This document shows, one piece after another, positions 24,501 to 39,079 of a DNA stretch of 64,000 bases (within the stretch, counting starts at the first letter, position 1; every line of letters starts with the position of its first letter). Origin of the DNA: Multifurca ochricompacta (lineage: Eukaryota > Basidiomycota > Agaricomycetes > Russulales > Russulaceae); the NCBI GenBank assembly GCA_022496185.1, contig WTXG01000002.1, forward strand, positions 992,001 through 1,056,000. Direction: 5' to 3'. The position numbers and the translations under genes are program-made. The notes under the pieces were generated by a model. The model did no database searches and had not been told where the DNA came from. It worked only from the letters and a program-made list of their open reading frames with translations.

Positions 24501-27500
24501 CCGCTTTCGGAGCTAGCGACTTTGGCTTGGTCCACTCGGTCTATGAGCTGTACGGCGCCGAGGTTGCAGGAAGGCTGCTTGGCATTCTGGGCCGGTTATT
24601 CACCAAATTTCTACAGCATAAAGCGTTCACCTGCCGCATGGATGACCTGGCACTTACATATGAAGGTGACGCAAAGCGAGCAGAGCTACTTCGCGACGGC
24701 GAAGATCTTGGTACAGAGGGAGCGATAGAGAATTTTCCATCTCTCAATGATATTTCCAACGAAGAGAAACCTGCAGCGCTATTGCAACTCCTCCGTGAAG
24801 TACTTCGCGATGAGGAAAAGATGGCAGGGCTTGATATGACAGTCAAATCACGGCTAAGGGAGCTCACCAAATCCATCGCAGATGCGGTCATGCCCCATGG
24901 TTTGCTACGCAAATTCCCGCACAATAACATGCAGACGATGACACAATCCGGCGCCAAGGGTAGCGCGGTCAATGCTCAGCAAATTTCGTGCGCGTTAGGC
25001 CAGCAGGAGCTAGAAGGCCGTCGCGTGCCAGTGATGGTCAGTGGTAAGACACTGCCCGCCTTCAAGGCTTTTGAAACGAAAGCCATTGCTGGCGGGTATG
25101 TTGCCAGCCGCTTCCTTTCTGGTATCAGGCCGCAGGAATTCTTCTTTCATTGCATGGCTGGTCGCGAAGGTCTTATTGACACGGCTGTGAAGACGTCTCG
25201 CTCTGGCTACCTCCAGCGTTCGTTGGTAAAACATTTGGAGGGCATCCGTGTTCATTACGATAACACGGTACGCGGGAGTGATGGCTCAGTATACCAGTTT
25301 CATTATGGGGGGGATGCGCTCGATGTCACGAAGCAAAAGCACCTATACCAATTCACTTTCATGGCGCAGAACATGAAGGCGCTAATAGACAGATACCGAC
25401 CACGCAATGCAATGGGCTTTCTGGATGATGAGCAGGCTCGGAAGTACACAAAGAGTGTTCTCAAGGCGTCCAGAGAAATCAAGGCAGGAGAAAATCTTTC
25501 CAAGAGGGACAGGATGGCAACACCCCTTGAGCTTTTCGATCCTGCCCGCTTTCTAGGTAGCACGTCCGAAATGTTCGCGGAGCGACTAGAAGATTACATC
25601 AAGAGCAATCCGGACAACCTTCTCAGGTCAAAGAATGATGTCTTCAGCATCCGTCGGCGGCATGCTCTGCGTAGCGGGAACGACTTCCGCTTAATGATGA
25701 TGTTCAAGTATTTGCGTAGCTTGGTGGAGCCTGGAGAGGCGGTCGGTTTACTGGCTGGCCAAGGGTGAGTATCAAAACCGCTACAGACACCTCATTAGCT
25801 CAGTTTGTCGCAGTGTAGGAGAGCCCTCTACACAAATGACGTTGAACACTTTCCACTTCGCAGGTGCGTATACTGATAAGATCGGAGTTCCTGTCTGAGA
25901 TGAGACCTATAGGCCACGGTGCTGCCAACGTTACTCTCGGTATTCCACGGCTACGCGAGATCGTGATGACTGCATCTAAGCAACCCAGGACACCGTCCAT
26001 GGTCATGACTGTCGCTAAAGGTATTTCAGTGGACCAAGCCGACGCATTCGCGCGCAGAGCCTCCAGAGTTACACTTTCACAAGTCGTCGACAGGGTCACT
26101 ATTGAGGAACGGTTCACTGTCAACAATCTGGCACGCAGAAAGCAGTTCACGATTGACATTGCATTCCACCTCGAAGAGGAGTACCGCACAGAATACGATG
26201 TCTCTCCCACAGAGCTAGTCCGCGCGTTTGGGACTCGTTTCCCGCTTATTCTGAAGCGCGAGATTCAGCTCGAGATGAGGAAGCTCTCTGCGGACCTGAA
26301 AAGTCAGATTTCCGAACTGGGAAGGGGAAAGGCTGTGCGCCGGGGAGAAGAAGGTGCGCCGGGTACAGCTGTGGATACAGAAGACAATATGGACACAGAC
26401 GCGGGGGAGCCCGCAGGAAGAAGGGATGAAGAAGAAGAGAGTGAGGTGGGTGACGGTGACGCGAGCAAGGAGAAGCGCGACCGGCAGAAGCAACAACAGG
26501 TATCATACGAGTCGGATGAGGACGAGGACGTTGAGAGCTATATGGACCCTCTCGAGGGAGATTTAGAGGGTGCATATGCTCTGGGTTTGGAAGGAGCAGC
26601 AATTGAAGATTTGAAGGAGAAACCTGAGCGGAAGAGCAAGCTCTATGGAATCGTTAAAGAGATCGAGCAAGCGTTTCTGGAGAATTTTCCGAATGCCAGA
26701 GCATTCGCATTCAGCGCGTCTAGATGTACGATAAAACTGGAGGTACGTGACGCATGTCATCCCGCGTCTCGCATCTCGTAAGATTGATCCCAATTTGGAC
26801 ACAGTTTGGATCTGATCTTCCCAAACTGTTGTTAATGGGTATTGTCGAGCGCACGTGTACAAAGACCGTTGTCCGGGAAATCCCTGGGATTACCGACTGT
26901 TTCCTTGTGAAGGAAGCGAGCAAGGATGGGTCACTAAAGGTTGGCGCTGTATCACATTTAACCCCCCTGGACGGACGCTAATTAAAGACACGTCAGATTA
27001 CCTCTAGTGGCTCTAACTTGCAGGGGCTCTGGGCATTCGCATGTGCGATTGAGGAGCCCCTGATTGAAGAGGATGACCTATACTCGAACGACATCTACTC
27101 TATCCTAACGACTTATGGTGTAGAGATGGCCCGCGCAACTATTGTGCGGGAGATGAGCGGAGTCTTTGGCATTTACAACATCGAGGTCGACATCCGGCAC
27201 CTCGAATTGATTGCGGATTATATGGTAAGCATAATTATGGTCAGTTGAAGCCTTGACCGGACATCTATGTTGCTAGACATTTGAGGGTGGATACAAGCCG
27301 TTTAATCGAAAGGGTATCAGCATGCACCCATCACCTCTATTAAAAGCTTCATTTGAGACGACTGGAGCATTCCTTTCGGACGCGACACTTTACGGAGACT
27401 TTGATGATCTTCAAACGCCGTCGAGTAATTTGGTGATTGGACGGCCGAGTCTAGGTGGCACGGGTGTGTTCGATGTTGTTACGGTTACGCCAAGTAGTTA

Positions 27501-27501
27501 A
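21562..27501 (+). CDS. RPA190: DNA-directed RNA polymerase I largest subunit (A190)
   Basis: Catalytic subunit of Pol I, which makes pre-rRNA. Clamp zinc region: [21 protein letters not shown]. Core landmarks: [37 protein letters not shown], then the Mg-binding motif NADFDGDEMNIHFPQ, split over exons ending 23752, 23806-23819, 23881-23898, 23950-23970 and one starting 24020. Then follow [23 protein letters not shown], the funnel and bridge-helix region ([37 protein letters not shown]), trigger-loop region [16 protein letters not shown] joined to [16 protein letters not shown], an acidic insert (26380-26560) and the cleft and jaw end [21 protein letters not shown]. The final exon ends [13 protein letters not shown]. 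Introns are short and numerous. It is unmistakably the Pol I form (AFFHAM/FHFAG context, acidic insert). Confidence 0.96.
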
Positions 27502-27667
27502 TAATTAATAATTAATTAATAAATATGTGACGTGACCATGTTGTGACACATATGTGACAGGTCGCGTCGTCCGGGGGTGTGTCGGGGTCTTCATTTGTCG
27601 GGTTTAGTTTGGTTGGCGTTCGCCTTCGTTCGACCGTTCGACTTCGCGTTCTTCTTGATTTCTTGAT

Positions 27668-28435
27668 ATGCCTCGTCCTGCCCTAGTCGACCTTCCTCTC
27701 GAACGCTTTCTTCAATTCCAATCTCTTAACGATAAGTCGAGCTTATCAAACAGATTTACCCGCTCTAAGCGCTCCAGATCTCCGTCCCTCGCCCACTCCA
27801 TATTCAGCCCCGCGAAAAGGCGGATCCTTGAGCAGGAAAGACTTTTCTCTCCTTCTCCTCATTCGCGACCCTACCCCGTCACCACCTCTGCCGTCGCCGC
27901 TCACTCACTTCGTCCCCGTCGTTCGACCATTTTACGCGCCTTAGACAGCTACGAGCACTCGTTGGGCTCTTCCTCTCCGAAGACTAACACTATTTTATCC
28001 ATACCTGCCCACCCTCATCCCTTTCCCATGACACAACCGCGAACATCACCACGCTTTGTAGCATCACCGCAATCCAAATCATCCCCTTCTTCCACGACGC
28101 TGACTCGCACGTCACCACGAAACCGTTCGCAGAACGTGCCAACCTCTTCACGGCGCGCGCGTCGGACACCTTCCCCGACCCCAGCTCTGATCCCACGTGA
28201 GATGCCCCCGCCGCCCGACCGTCGGTCCGTGCACTATCCCGGTTTCGATGTGCATCAAGACAAACATATAGCCTTGCCCTGCACTCGTTCGAAATCTCGT
28301 GCCATGGAAGAGGCTGCGCGCGTTCAAGAGGGTGATGGGGCAAAGGAGAACGTCCGCCTAGTGGTGACCTCCCTTCCCTCGAAGAGCAAGGCTAAAGGGG
28401 ATGTGACACCGCGACGCTCGGCAAGGCTGCGCTGA
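27668..28435 (+). CDS. Ser/Pro/Arg-rich protein of unknown function, probably nuclear
   Basis: A single open frame of 255 residues starting MPRPALVDLPLERFLQ. It is rich in Ser, Pro and Arg, with basic clusters RSKRSRSP, SPAKRRILEQE, SSRRARRTPSP and a C-terminal PRRSARLR that look like nuclear localisation signals. Many Ser-Pro and Thr-Pro pairs would suit proline-directed kinases. A short ordered-looking piece, RRSVHYPGFDVHQDKHIAL, stands near residue 190. The codon use is C-rich at third positions, like real genes here, and the opposite frame is poor. I do not recognise the family. It lies 166 bp downstream of RPA190 on the same strand. Confidence 0.65.
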   Translation: MPRPALVDLPLERFLQFQSLNDKSSLSNRFTRSKRSRSPSLAHSIFSPAKRRILEQERLFSPSPHSRPYPVTTSAVAAHSLRPRRSTILRALDSYEHSLGSSSPKTNTILSIPAHPHPFPMTQPRTSPRFVASPQSKSSPSSTTLTRTSPRNRSQNVPTSSRRARRTPSPTPALIPREMPPPPDRRSVHYPGFDVHQDKHIALPCTRSKSRAMEEAARVQEGDGAKENVRLVVTSLPSKSKAKGDVTPRRSARLR

Positions 28436-28996
28436 ACAATAATAGTTGTACCCTGTTACCAAAGGCGGGCCTGCTTAATACGGGGGGGCGTGAACCTCGC
28501 CGGAATACTCTCTCTCCATGACACCTCTCTGCATTTCTGAGATTTAAGCTTTGGACTATGTGACCTTTTTTTTTTTACGACTCGTCCCATCCTTGATATT
28601 TGGAGTGTTCATCTACGCCACCCGCAGGCGGTATTTACATTTACAAGCCCTCATAACCCAATGTTGTGCAATTGCGTACTATCCGTTTTACTGAAGCCGC
28701 CTTTCCTTTTTACTTCCCCCACTTCCAACATCCCATTGAACATCATCCCTCTGGGCACGTTGCAGTGTGCTCCCTGTGTTAAAGACTTTGGTGTATGCAT
28801 GATGTTGAAATAACTGTGCTATGTTTGTGTAACTTATGATGAGCGACTAAGGGTATCCAGCCATCACCACCATAAGTAAAGGCTAAAGCAGAAAAACACT
28901 TAAGGGTAGTAACATGGCGTACACGTACATTGGAATGGCATCATAGAAGGCAGGACTTAAAGGCAATCATAAACGGAAAATCACGCCAGAGAGTAG
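28436..28996. other. intergenic region between convergent 3' ends
   Basis: T-tract near 28566, otherwise mixed sequence without coding pattern. It holds the 3' UTRs of the Ser/Pro/Arg-rich gene and the SPFH gene. Confidence 0.5.
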
Positions 28997-30273
28997 CTAG
29001 ACGTCTGATAGTGCGGATAAGAGCCCAACACGTCCAACACTGCCAAGACCCTCACCGCTTTCATCTCGCACCAAATTGGATGGGCCACTTTGCAGTTGAG
29101 CGATGACGTCACTTTGCAGCTGCATAGGCACAAAAATGACCTTGCTTCCGGCACTTTTAGCCATCTGCTGCAGAGCCTCGAGTTGACGAATCTGCATAGC
29201 TGCCGGTGAGGCGAGGATGTCAGCTGCCTGTCGCATAAGACGGGCAGCGTCGACCTCTGCGCGCGCGGCGATGACCTTGCTCTCTCCGATGCGCTTTTGT
29301 TGCGCGGCGCTGGAAAGGGACGCAGCCACCTCGGGGGAGAAGATGATGTCCTTAATGAGGATCCCCTCAATCGCGACGCCCCACTTGTCCGCAACATCGC
29401 CAACGATCTCGGCAATCTCAAAAGCAATGGCTTCGCGTTCTGTGACGACGGATTGAACCGCCCGCGCACCGACAACGTGTCGTAGGGTTGTTTGAGCGCG
29501 CTCGATGAGCGCTTGACGCAGATCCGAGATGCCAAAGGCGGCGCGGTATGGATTCGCGATTTGGAAATAGATTACTGAGTCACTGTGTGGTGGCATTGGC
29601 CAGTCAACCTAAGGGCTGAGGTGTGTGAAGAAGGCAAGGCAAGAAGACTTACATTTCGACATTCACGTTGTCGCGGGTGATGACGGACTGCCGACCGATC
29701 GATATTATCTGGATTTTGACATCCACGACACGAAGCGACTCCGTACAAACGTTGATCTGGACCAGGCCGGGATCGACAGCCTTGTAGAACTGGCCAAAGC
29801 GTGAGACAAGTCCCACGGATCCTGAGAATGGAGGAATGAGCAAGAAAAAATGAAAGGGGTGAGAACCAACATAGGACACAAACCTTGGCGAACTTCTTTG
29901 AACGGATTGGGGCATGGACAGCAGGGAACAGCACCGAAGAAGCCGATGCATGTTCCCAGGGTCTGCATCATTGAACCATAGATACCATGGGTGACACCAC
30001 CAACGCCCATGTCCTGTGCGTAAGAGGGCTGCATCTCTTCTTTCTTGAGTGGCTGCACTTTGATGGTGTACTTGGATACAGCGCCTGGACGACGATCACT
30101 TGGTATGTCATCGGTCACTGTGAAAGTGAGGGTGTGTGTAAAAGGAGAAGGAGAGGGAGATAATGATAATGATAATGATACTGACCATGAGGAGCGTCAT
30201 GATCGACGACGTTACCATGTGAAGAAGTCGGGGAGGAGAGACGATCTTTCCTGTCTGGACTGAGGGAGGACAT
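28997..30273 (-). CDS. stomatin/podocin-like SPFH (band 7) membrane protein
   Basis: Oligomeric lipid-raft scaffold of the stomatin type. The ATG at 30273 gives MSSLSPDRKDRLSSP; after an intron carrying ATTATC repeats comes VTDDIPSDRRPGA. A membrane hairpin, LGTCIGFFGAVPCCPCPNPF, is rich in Cys, as in palmitoylated stomatins, and has the Pro that forces the turn. The band 7 domain follows: GLVSRFGQFYKAVDPGL, SIGRQSVITRDNVNVE, SVIYFQIANPYRAAFGI, ALIERAQTTLRHVVG. After it come AAQQKRIGESKVIAARAEVDAA (coiled coil) and a hydrophobic ILASPAAMQIRQLE segment. The stop is at 28997. It is likely cytosol-facing at plasma membrane or endosomes. No slipin or prohibitin signature argues otherwise. Confidence 0.9.
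30155..30185. repeat. GATAAT hexamer repeat in intron 1 of the SPFH gene
   Basis: Several GATAAT units directly beside the first donor site of the stomatin-like gene. Confidence 0.8.
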
Positions 30274-30571
30274 GGTGATGATGATGGTTAAATGGAAGGA
30301 GAGAAAGAGAGAAAGAGAGTTTTATATATAAATAAATAAACGGATGGCAAGGTAGGTAGATGGAATGGGTAGGTATATATGCGGAGCGCAGTAAAGGGAA
30401 AACCGGGTACAGCGGGGCTGTGCAAGGGACCGCAGCAAAAAATGATGCAAATATCAGGAGGTTATTTTCTAAAAACAAATCTCTAGTAAAAGTACATACA
30501 AAAACAAATCATCAGATGATAATGATTCAGATTCACTTCCATCCAATTCACACCAACACGACATCATCTAA

Positions 30572-32841
<2,270 letters not shown>

Positions 32842-33035
32842 AGCAAATTGGCTAGCCAGGCTTGGAGTGAGTGAGAGTGACGGTGAGTGTAAAAGTGAGA
32901 GTAGAGATTGTGTGGGAGTGGATTCGAAATCAGTTTGTACTTATTTGGGTGGTTTTCTTCTCTCCCCTCCCTCCCTCCGCTCCGCTCTCCCTTCTAGTAC
33001 GTCATCGCTACTAAAATACCATTTTACCATTTATC

Positions 33036-34231
33036 ATGACCAACTTTTGGCTTATGAAGGCGGAACCCAATTCCCGCATAGTGAAAGGTAAAGACGTCAA
33101 GGTAAGCTGGACACACGTCCTTTCTCCTTGCTTTTCACTTACTCAGTCGCGTCCGTGTCTCAGTTCAGTGTTGAGGATTTTGAAGCAGTTGGAATAACGT
33201 CATGGGAAGGTGTTCGGAATCCTGAAGCAAGGAATCTCATGAAGGGGATGCGCGTTGGGGATAAGGTTTGCTGTCTTTCATACCCTGTTCAACAAGGTCT
33301 TCTAATCCGCCTAGGTTTTGTTTTATCACTCCAGTTGCAAAACCCCAGGTCCGTACATGCACATGGAGATTCTCCCAATAGTGACACTAACTTCAAACAT
33401 CTCATCTCTTTAAAAGGTGTTGCTGGCTTTGCTGAAGTAAACCAATTTTTGTCATTTATATGCTATGCCATATACCTGCTTTGCTAAACGCTGCAATGCG
33501 TAGGTGATGAAGGAAGCATATCCAGATTGTGAGGATAGATATCTCTCTTTTGCTATACCATCATAATAGGTTCATTCATTGTGTGCTCAATCTTCGCAGA
33601 CACCGCCTGGGATCCGTAAGTCGTCTTTATTGGAAAAGAAAGTTCGTGTTTAAACCAAGAATACAAGAATAGCAAACACCCATATTACGATCCTGTGCAC
33701 TACAGCCCTTCTTCCCCTTTTCGTTGCGTTGACTTTGTTTTGGTGCTACACTAGAAATCTGAGGAAGCCAACCCCAAATGGTTTATGGTTGACGTGAAGT
33801 TCATATCACGCGCGAGTCATTTTGTACCATACCGGCTCCTGCGTCAGATTGCAGCTAGCAATGTGACACTGCCTACTGGTCTTGAATACCTTGGAGAGAA
33901 AGATGCAAGGGTCGTCAAAGGTAAATTCATTTGTCGAGATACCCTAAAACCATATCCAACCGCTTTCTCTTCGAATCGTATAGATATGGATCTAATCCGC
34001 CGCGGACGCCTGAGTGTGCAAAGAGTACAACCGGAAGCATGGGATGTGATAAAACGGATGACGGAGAAGGGGGGATGGAGTGAGGAAGTGGTAAAAGGTG
34101 AGAAAGATGGAGAAGGGAGGACTACAATCGTCGTCGGGGTCGGGGGGAAACGAAAACGCGAAAACGAAAACGAAACGAAAACCGTGAATGGTGAGCGGGG
34201 TCGGTCACGGGTCAAGATTTTAAATAGATAA
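33036..34231 (+). CDS. THYN1: EVE-domain protein, thymocyte nuclear protein 1 family
   Basis: Start MTNFWLMKAEPNSRIVKGKDVK, then FSVEDFEAVGITSWEGVRN and EARNLMKGMRVGDKV, KNPGIAGFAEVVKEAYPD, NPKWFMVDVKFISRASHFV and LIRRGRLSVQRVQPEAW, the full EVE fold. EVE domains are related to the PUA and YTH fold and bind modified bases in nucleic acids; the eukaryotic THYN1 role is not settled. At least five exons with short introns; the last intron (GTAAAT donor) lies between VVK and DMDLIRR. The C-terminal tail is basic (KRKRENENE, RGRSRVK), probably a nuclear signal. Confidence 0.88.
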
Positions 34232-34537
34232 TAAATAAATAAATAAATAAATATTTATATATGTGGCGTGAGTGAGTGTGTGTGTTTGTGTGTACGTGTG
34301 TGTACATATGTGTGTACCTTGCGAACCTAACCTAACCTAACCTAACCTACCTACTACCCTTAGCCTTAGCCTTAGCTTTAGCCCGGAAAGGGCACGTTCT
34401 CGTCTCGTCTCGCCTCGTCTCGTTTCTTGTCCGCCGTTTGTCCCCGTTCGGGTGTACATACACCCTCTTCCCCCCTCTCATTTCCACAATCGGCACATTT
34501 ACATCGCCTGCGCCTCCTCACCTTCTTTCACTAGGTC
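34232..34537. other. intergenic region with CCTAA and TG repeats
   Basis: Contains AAATA repeats just after the EVE gene stop, a GTGTGT-rich stretch near 34270-34315, five CCTAA-type pentamers at 34324-34348 and CCTTAG units at 34358-34378. No coding pattern. It serves as promoter of the PP4 regulatory subunit gene. Confidence 0.7.
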
Positions 34538-37500
34538 ATGAGTAGCACAGATGCTCCATCCGTCTCTACAGCTTCTTCTTCCTCCTCCTCCTCCTCCTCC
34601 TCCTCCTCCATATCTACTCCCCTCTCTACATCATTGCCAGGAACCAGTCTAGTCGATAACCCTTCCGAATTACACGCGCTCCATCCTACTCCATCCTCAC
34701 ATGTCCCCATCAGCTCACAAACAAACGCGGTCTCGGCTGTACTCGTTTCCCGCGTCGACGACCTTACTTCGGGCGTAGGCGAAAACGCTTTTATGATAGT
34801 GGAGGGGGAAAGCCAGGGCGACTCGGCAGATGATGGGAGCCATGAGGGCGTGGACGTGCAGGGCAGAGAAGGCGTTATGGTCATGGACAGCGGAGATGAT
34901 GGTCAGCAGTGGTTCCCCGAACATGAAAACCACGAGCTCAAACGCGTCAAGGTTCGTCTTCTTCTGGCTGCCTTCTGTAGACCTTTTACGTTCTCGGGCC
35001 ATGCCACATACGTGAGGACGCTCTGACACGCCGTTTCACTTCAAAGGTCTATGAACTCATCGACTCGCGCTGGGTGGACCAAGGCACTGCACTATGTTTT
35101 GGCCAATATGAGGATGGTGAAGCAGCCCTCGTCGCAAAAGCGGAGGCAAATATGTCAGAAATTATCCTCAAGACAACAATTCGCTCCAGTGATGTGTATC
35201 AGCGCCAGCAAGGTCCGTAAGCATGGTCGCGTGGGCTCCCTTTGTTCGGCCTTGTATTTACCGAGTTTCCTGTCCAGATACCCTTATTGTCTGGACAGAG
35301 CCGGATGGTGTCGATTATGCTCTTAGCTTTCAAGATCCGGAGGGCTGCATGGAATTGTGGAATTTCATAGTTGAGGTGCAGAACCTGCGTCGTGCGAACA
35401 ATGGCGGTGCGTGTATGCTTCATCAGAACTCGCGCACGCTGTCCTTAAAAAAAAACCATAATAAAATATCGACCGCATATAGATCAACAAGCTGAATCGT
35501 CATCTCCGCTGGCGGGACCTGAACCATCGATCACCACCGCAAGCATTATTCGCTCTGGCCACTTACCGCAGCCTGCGCTAGGAATTATAATGGAAATAGA
35601 CAGAGCTATCCGCGCTCTATCTCGGACACCAGCCATTAAGGACAAGATTTGCGAATACATTCAGCGCGCGGTCCGTGGTCTTTTGATCATTGATCCACCA
35701 CGACTTATTGATTGATTGTATTAATTAGGACTATATAAAAGCCATGATTGACGTCATGCATCAGGCGGAGGATCTAGAGAATCTTGAAAATCTTCATTCT
35801 CTATGTGCTCTAATGCAAACAATACGTGAGTCGTGATCCTGCCGATCCCCACCAGTCCAGTAAAGAAATGCTGAAATTTATTACGTAGTCATGATGAGCG
35901 ATCACAGCATGTACGATCACATTTTAGATGACGACCGTTTCTTCGGTGTGCTGGGAATGCTTGAATGTGCGTCTCGGTCACTCTTTTGCCCGATGCTTTT
36001 ACGATGAACCTGCCATAGACGACCCAGAATTTCCCGTTCATAAGGCCAACTATCGCGAATTCCTTCGCGATTCAACTCGTTACCACCAACCTATCACCAT
36101 TCACGATCCTGTCGTCCAAAAGAAAATTCACCACACGTACCGCCTTCTCTTTCTTAAAGACGTTGTCCTCGCGCGATCCCTGGATGACTCTACGTTCAAT
36201 GTACTCAATTCATGCGTCATTTTCAACCAAATCGATATCATTACCCACGTGCAAAACGACACGCAATTTCTACAAGACATTGTTGACTTGTTTGTCAACC
36301 ATAGTTCTAACTCAACCGTTCCCCTCAACGGCGAAATAAAGAGCAGGCCCGGAGTGAACGTAGGAACAAGCTCCCACGGACTATCAAATGGCGCGGATGA
36401 AAATCGTCGTCGTCGTGAGGTTATTCTTCTCATCCAACAGCTGTGCATCATGGGCAAGAACGTGCAACTACCAACACGCATGGGGCTTTTTAAGACCCTT
36501 GTTGATCGGGGGATCGTGCACGCCGTACAATGGGGGCTCGGCCAACCTGAAGGAACCGAGGCCGGACAACAGATGATTGCGGTAGCAGGCGAGGTGCTCA
36601 TCACGTTGTTAGATCATGATGTGAATGGCGTTCGCGAACATATTGTAAGGCAATGCGAAGGCTTCGAGACCCGTCAGTGCCGGGACGAATCCTTACTCAC
36701 TTTATTGTGCGAGTTGATGGTACGAAGTCGGGAACTGGGGGTACAAACGGTGGTGGGAGACTCATTAAAGTTGATGCTGGAGATGCCACCACCGGATATT
36801 AACGACGTGGTGCGTGCTTCTCTCGACATTGTATATCTAATCGTTATCATTCAATTCATTCATGGCATCTCTTTTGACAGCAAACCCCAGCAAAACCTTT
36901 TTCGCGGTCAAGGGATGATGCTCGAACTGAGAAATTCCTCGATTATTTTTACAAACTTTGCATACATTCGCTCCTCAAACCCATCTTTGACATTCCGGAT
37001 CATAAACAACACCCAGCTGGTAGGTTGATCACGAAAATAATTTTTGGTACAATGGTAATAATCGAATCGAATTCAATTAATTTCTAGATTCAAATCTTGT
37101 CTTGACTCGAGAAAAGACGAACCTTTATCTATCTTTATGCGAATTGTTATCTACTTTCGCTTTGCAACATTCTTTCAGAAGCCATTTCTTCATGCTCACT
37201 TCCGGTATATCCGTGCATGTGGCCACTTTGTTGTGCAGTAAAGACAAGCACCTTCGTCTCGGTCAGTCGCCTGCCTGTTTCTGCTATCACACAGTCAACC
37301 TTCTGATCTACAATCGTCGGTAGCCGCACTCCGTTTCTTTCGAATACACCTTAAAAACAACAACCGGAATTTCTTGAACCATCTCATCAAGCTGGAGGTC
37401 TTCAAGCCCATCATTGACTTGACTATCAAGGAATCTCATCGCGATACTTTAGTCAGCTCGTCATGCCAGGAGTACTTTGAGTTTATGCGCCGGGTATGTC

Positions 37501-38460
37501 TTCATTTTTTTCCATATCGGATGCGCACTCATCATGGTGCAGGAGAACATGAAGGATGTCATTGCTCATGTTATGACTAACTATGAAGATCGAATAAAGC
37601 AACTCTCAGAATCTCGCTTTTGCGGCCAATGCTTTAGAGGCTTCGAACGTCGCTACGAGATGAACATACATCCTCCGCCAGAAGTCGAGGAGAAACCTCC
37701 ACCAAGGTGCGACTTTCTTTTTCGTAGCTCGAAATATATTTAACACGTCCTTCTTCAGTCAACCATCGGAGATGCGTCGTATCGATCTCGACGAAGAGTC
37801 CTATTTCAATGCCGACGACGAAGATGAGGATGACGGCGTGGCACCCGGTCCGCACCCAGCACCAACTTCTGCACTCCCAACTCTACTTTCTCCTCCTCTC
37901 GCTCGCTTCCAATTCGGGCAAAACGCAGACGGCAGCGTACGTCGGGCATTCCGTTGCGCACGGGGCTCGGTGCTGCCGCTCTACGCACCCCTGCCCCTGC
38001 GACACCGATCCACCTCCCACGTACACCTCCTATCAGCGTGCTCGTCGACTACGGTGACGATGATGAACAGACATCGGACCCTGAAGATGCGCTCCTTGAA
38101 TCACTCGTCTCATCTAGGCCCCTCTCCGGTACTGGTACGGGGGCCATCATGACCGCGTCCATAAATACAGCCACAGTCGCCGCCACTACCGGCACCAGTG
38201 CTGGCGCTGGCGCCGCTGGTGGGTTCGTGCCGTTACGCTCCGAAAAGCGCAGGCGTGTTGAGGAGGACGAGGACGAGATGGGTCTCGAGCGGCTCGTCGG
38301 CAACAAATCGAAGCGCCCCGCCAAAATGGGAACGACCGGAGTTGGGGAGGAAGGCCCAAAACGCATCCGGCTCCGATTTGGTGCAGCTGGTTTGGCTGCG
38401 GCATCATCCACGCTGCCTACGCGCTCAGAACCAGGCGCTAAGGACGGAGACACGGGATAG
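34538..38460 (+). CDS. PSY2: protein phosphatase 4 regulatory subunit 3 (Psy2/SMEK)
   Basis: Targeting subunit of PP4, which acts in DNA-damage recovery and other nuclear dephosphorylation. The first exon starts MSSTDAPSVSTAS and has a poly-Ser tract; this extension of about 145 residues precedes the EVH1/PH-like domain (RVK-VYELIDSRWVDQGTALC, AEANMSEIILKTTI, DTLIVWTEPDGVDYALSFQ). The helical-repeat part follows: NLHSLCALMQTI, MSDHSMYDHILDDDRFFGVLGMLE, EFPVHKANYREFLRD, HHTYRLLFLKDVVLAR, TFNVLNSCVIFNQIDII, QLCIMGKNVQLPTRMGLFKTL. The C-terminal part is acidic and basic by turns with bipartite nuclear signals (EKRRRVEEDEDE, NKSKRPAKM). Many short introns. The reading frame is well supported; the exact 3' splice sites around 37740 and 37940 are inferred. 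Confidence 0.93.
34572..34612. repeat. TCC/TCT repeat encoding poly-Ser
   Basis: Near-perfect TCC trinucleotide run in the first exon of the PSY2 gene giving about 14 consecutive Ser codons. Confidence 0.9.
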
Positions 38461-39079
38461 GGTATTGATCTCACTGGCTACGGGTCTCACTTTTAATAGT
38501 GCATCAAATGTTTTCGTATGCGCATCTCGCTCTTTCTGCTTTCCAGTAGATAGTTATTCCATCTCGCTCGTCAACATGTACCCTTGTATTTGTTTCACTG
38601 CGATTCGTGGTTTCACATCCAGCAGGCGTCGACGTAGAATTCAAGTATCAATAGTATACACGGGGCTGTGCGAAGGCAAATTGTACCCGACGACGGGGAG
38701 GCTAGTAAACGGAAACAGTAGCATGGTATGCAAGAAGTTCAAAGACACAGGAAGGAGTTGGTGCAGACTTGGGGGTGGGTACGAGTATGATTACGAAGCA
38801 TGGGTGTATATATCAAGATGAGTCGCAGTAGAAGGTTTAAACGATATGGCGATAATGCAGTGGAAATGGACGAAAAACTCGAGCGGAGTGTGTGAAAGGA
38901 CAGACGATTAGGCGGAAACATGACGGAGAGGAGAGATAAATAAATAGATAGATACGAACAAGCAGTCCGTAGTTGGGGTGCGTGAAGAGAGAAGACCAAG
39001 GAAAAGATGACGAGAAAGATGGGGAAGATGTATGTTCATATATATAGACTGCTACAAACTTATGCCAGTTGCAACTCCT
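38461..39079. other. intergenic region between convergent genes
   Basis: Holds 3' flanks of the PSY2 and RRM genes. Open frames here are short and on both strands, with no recognisable domain. Confidence 0.5.

Noticed and set aside
34324..34380. A true telomere end
   Set aside because: The array is only about 25 bp, degenerate, and flanked by genes on both sides.
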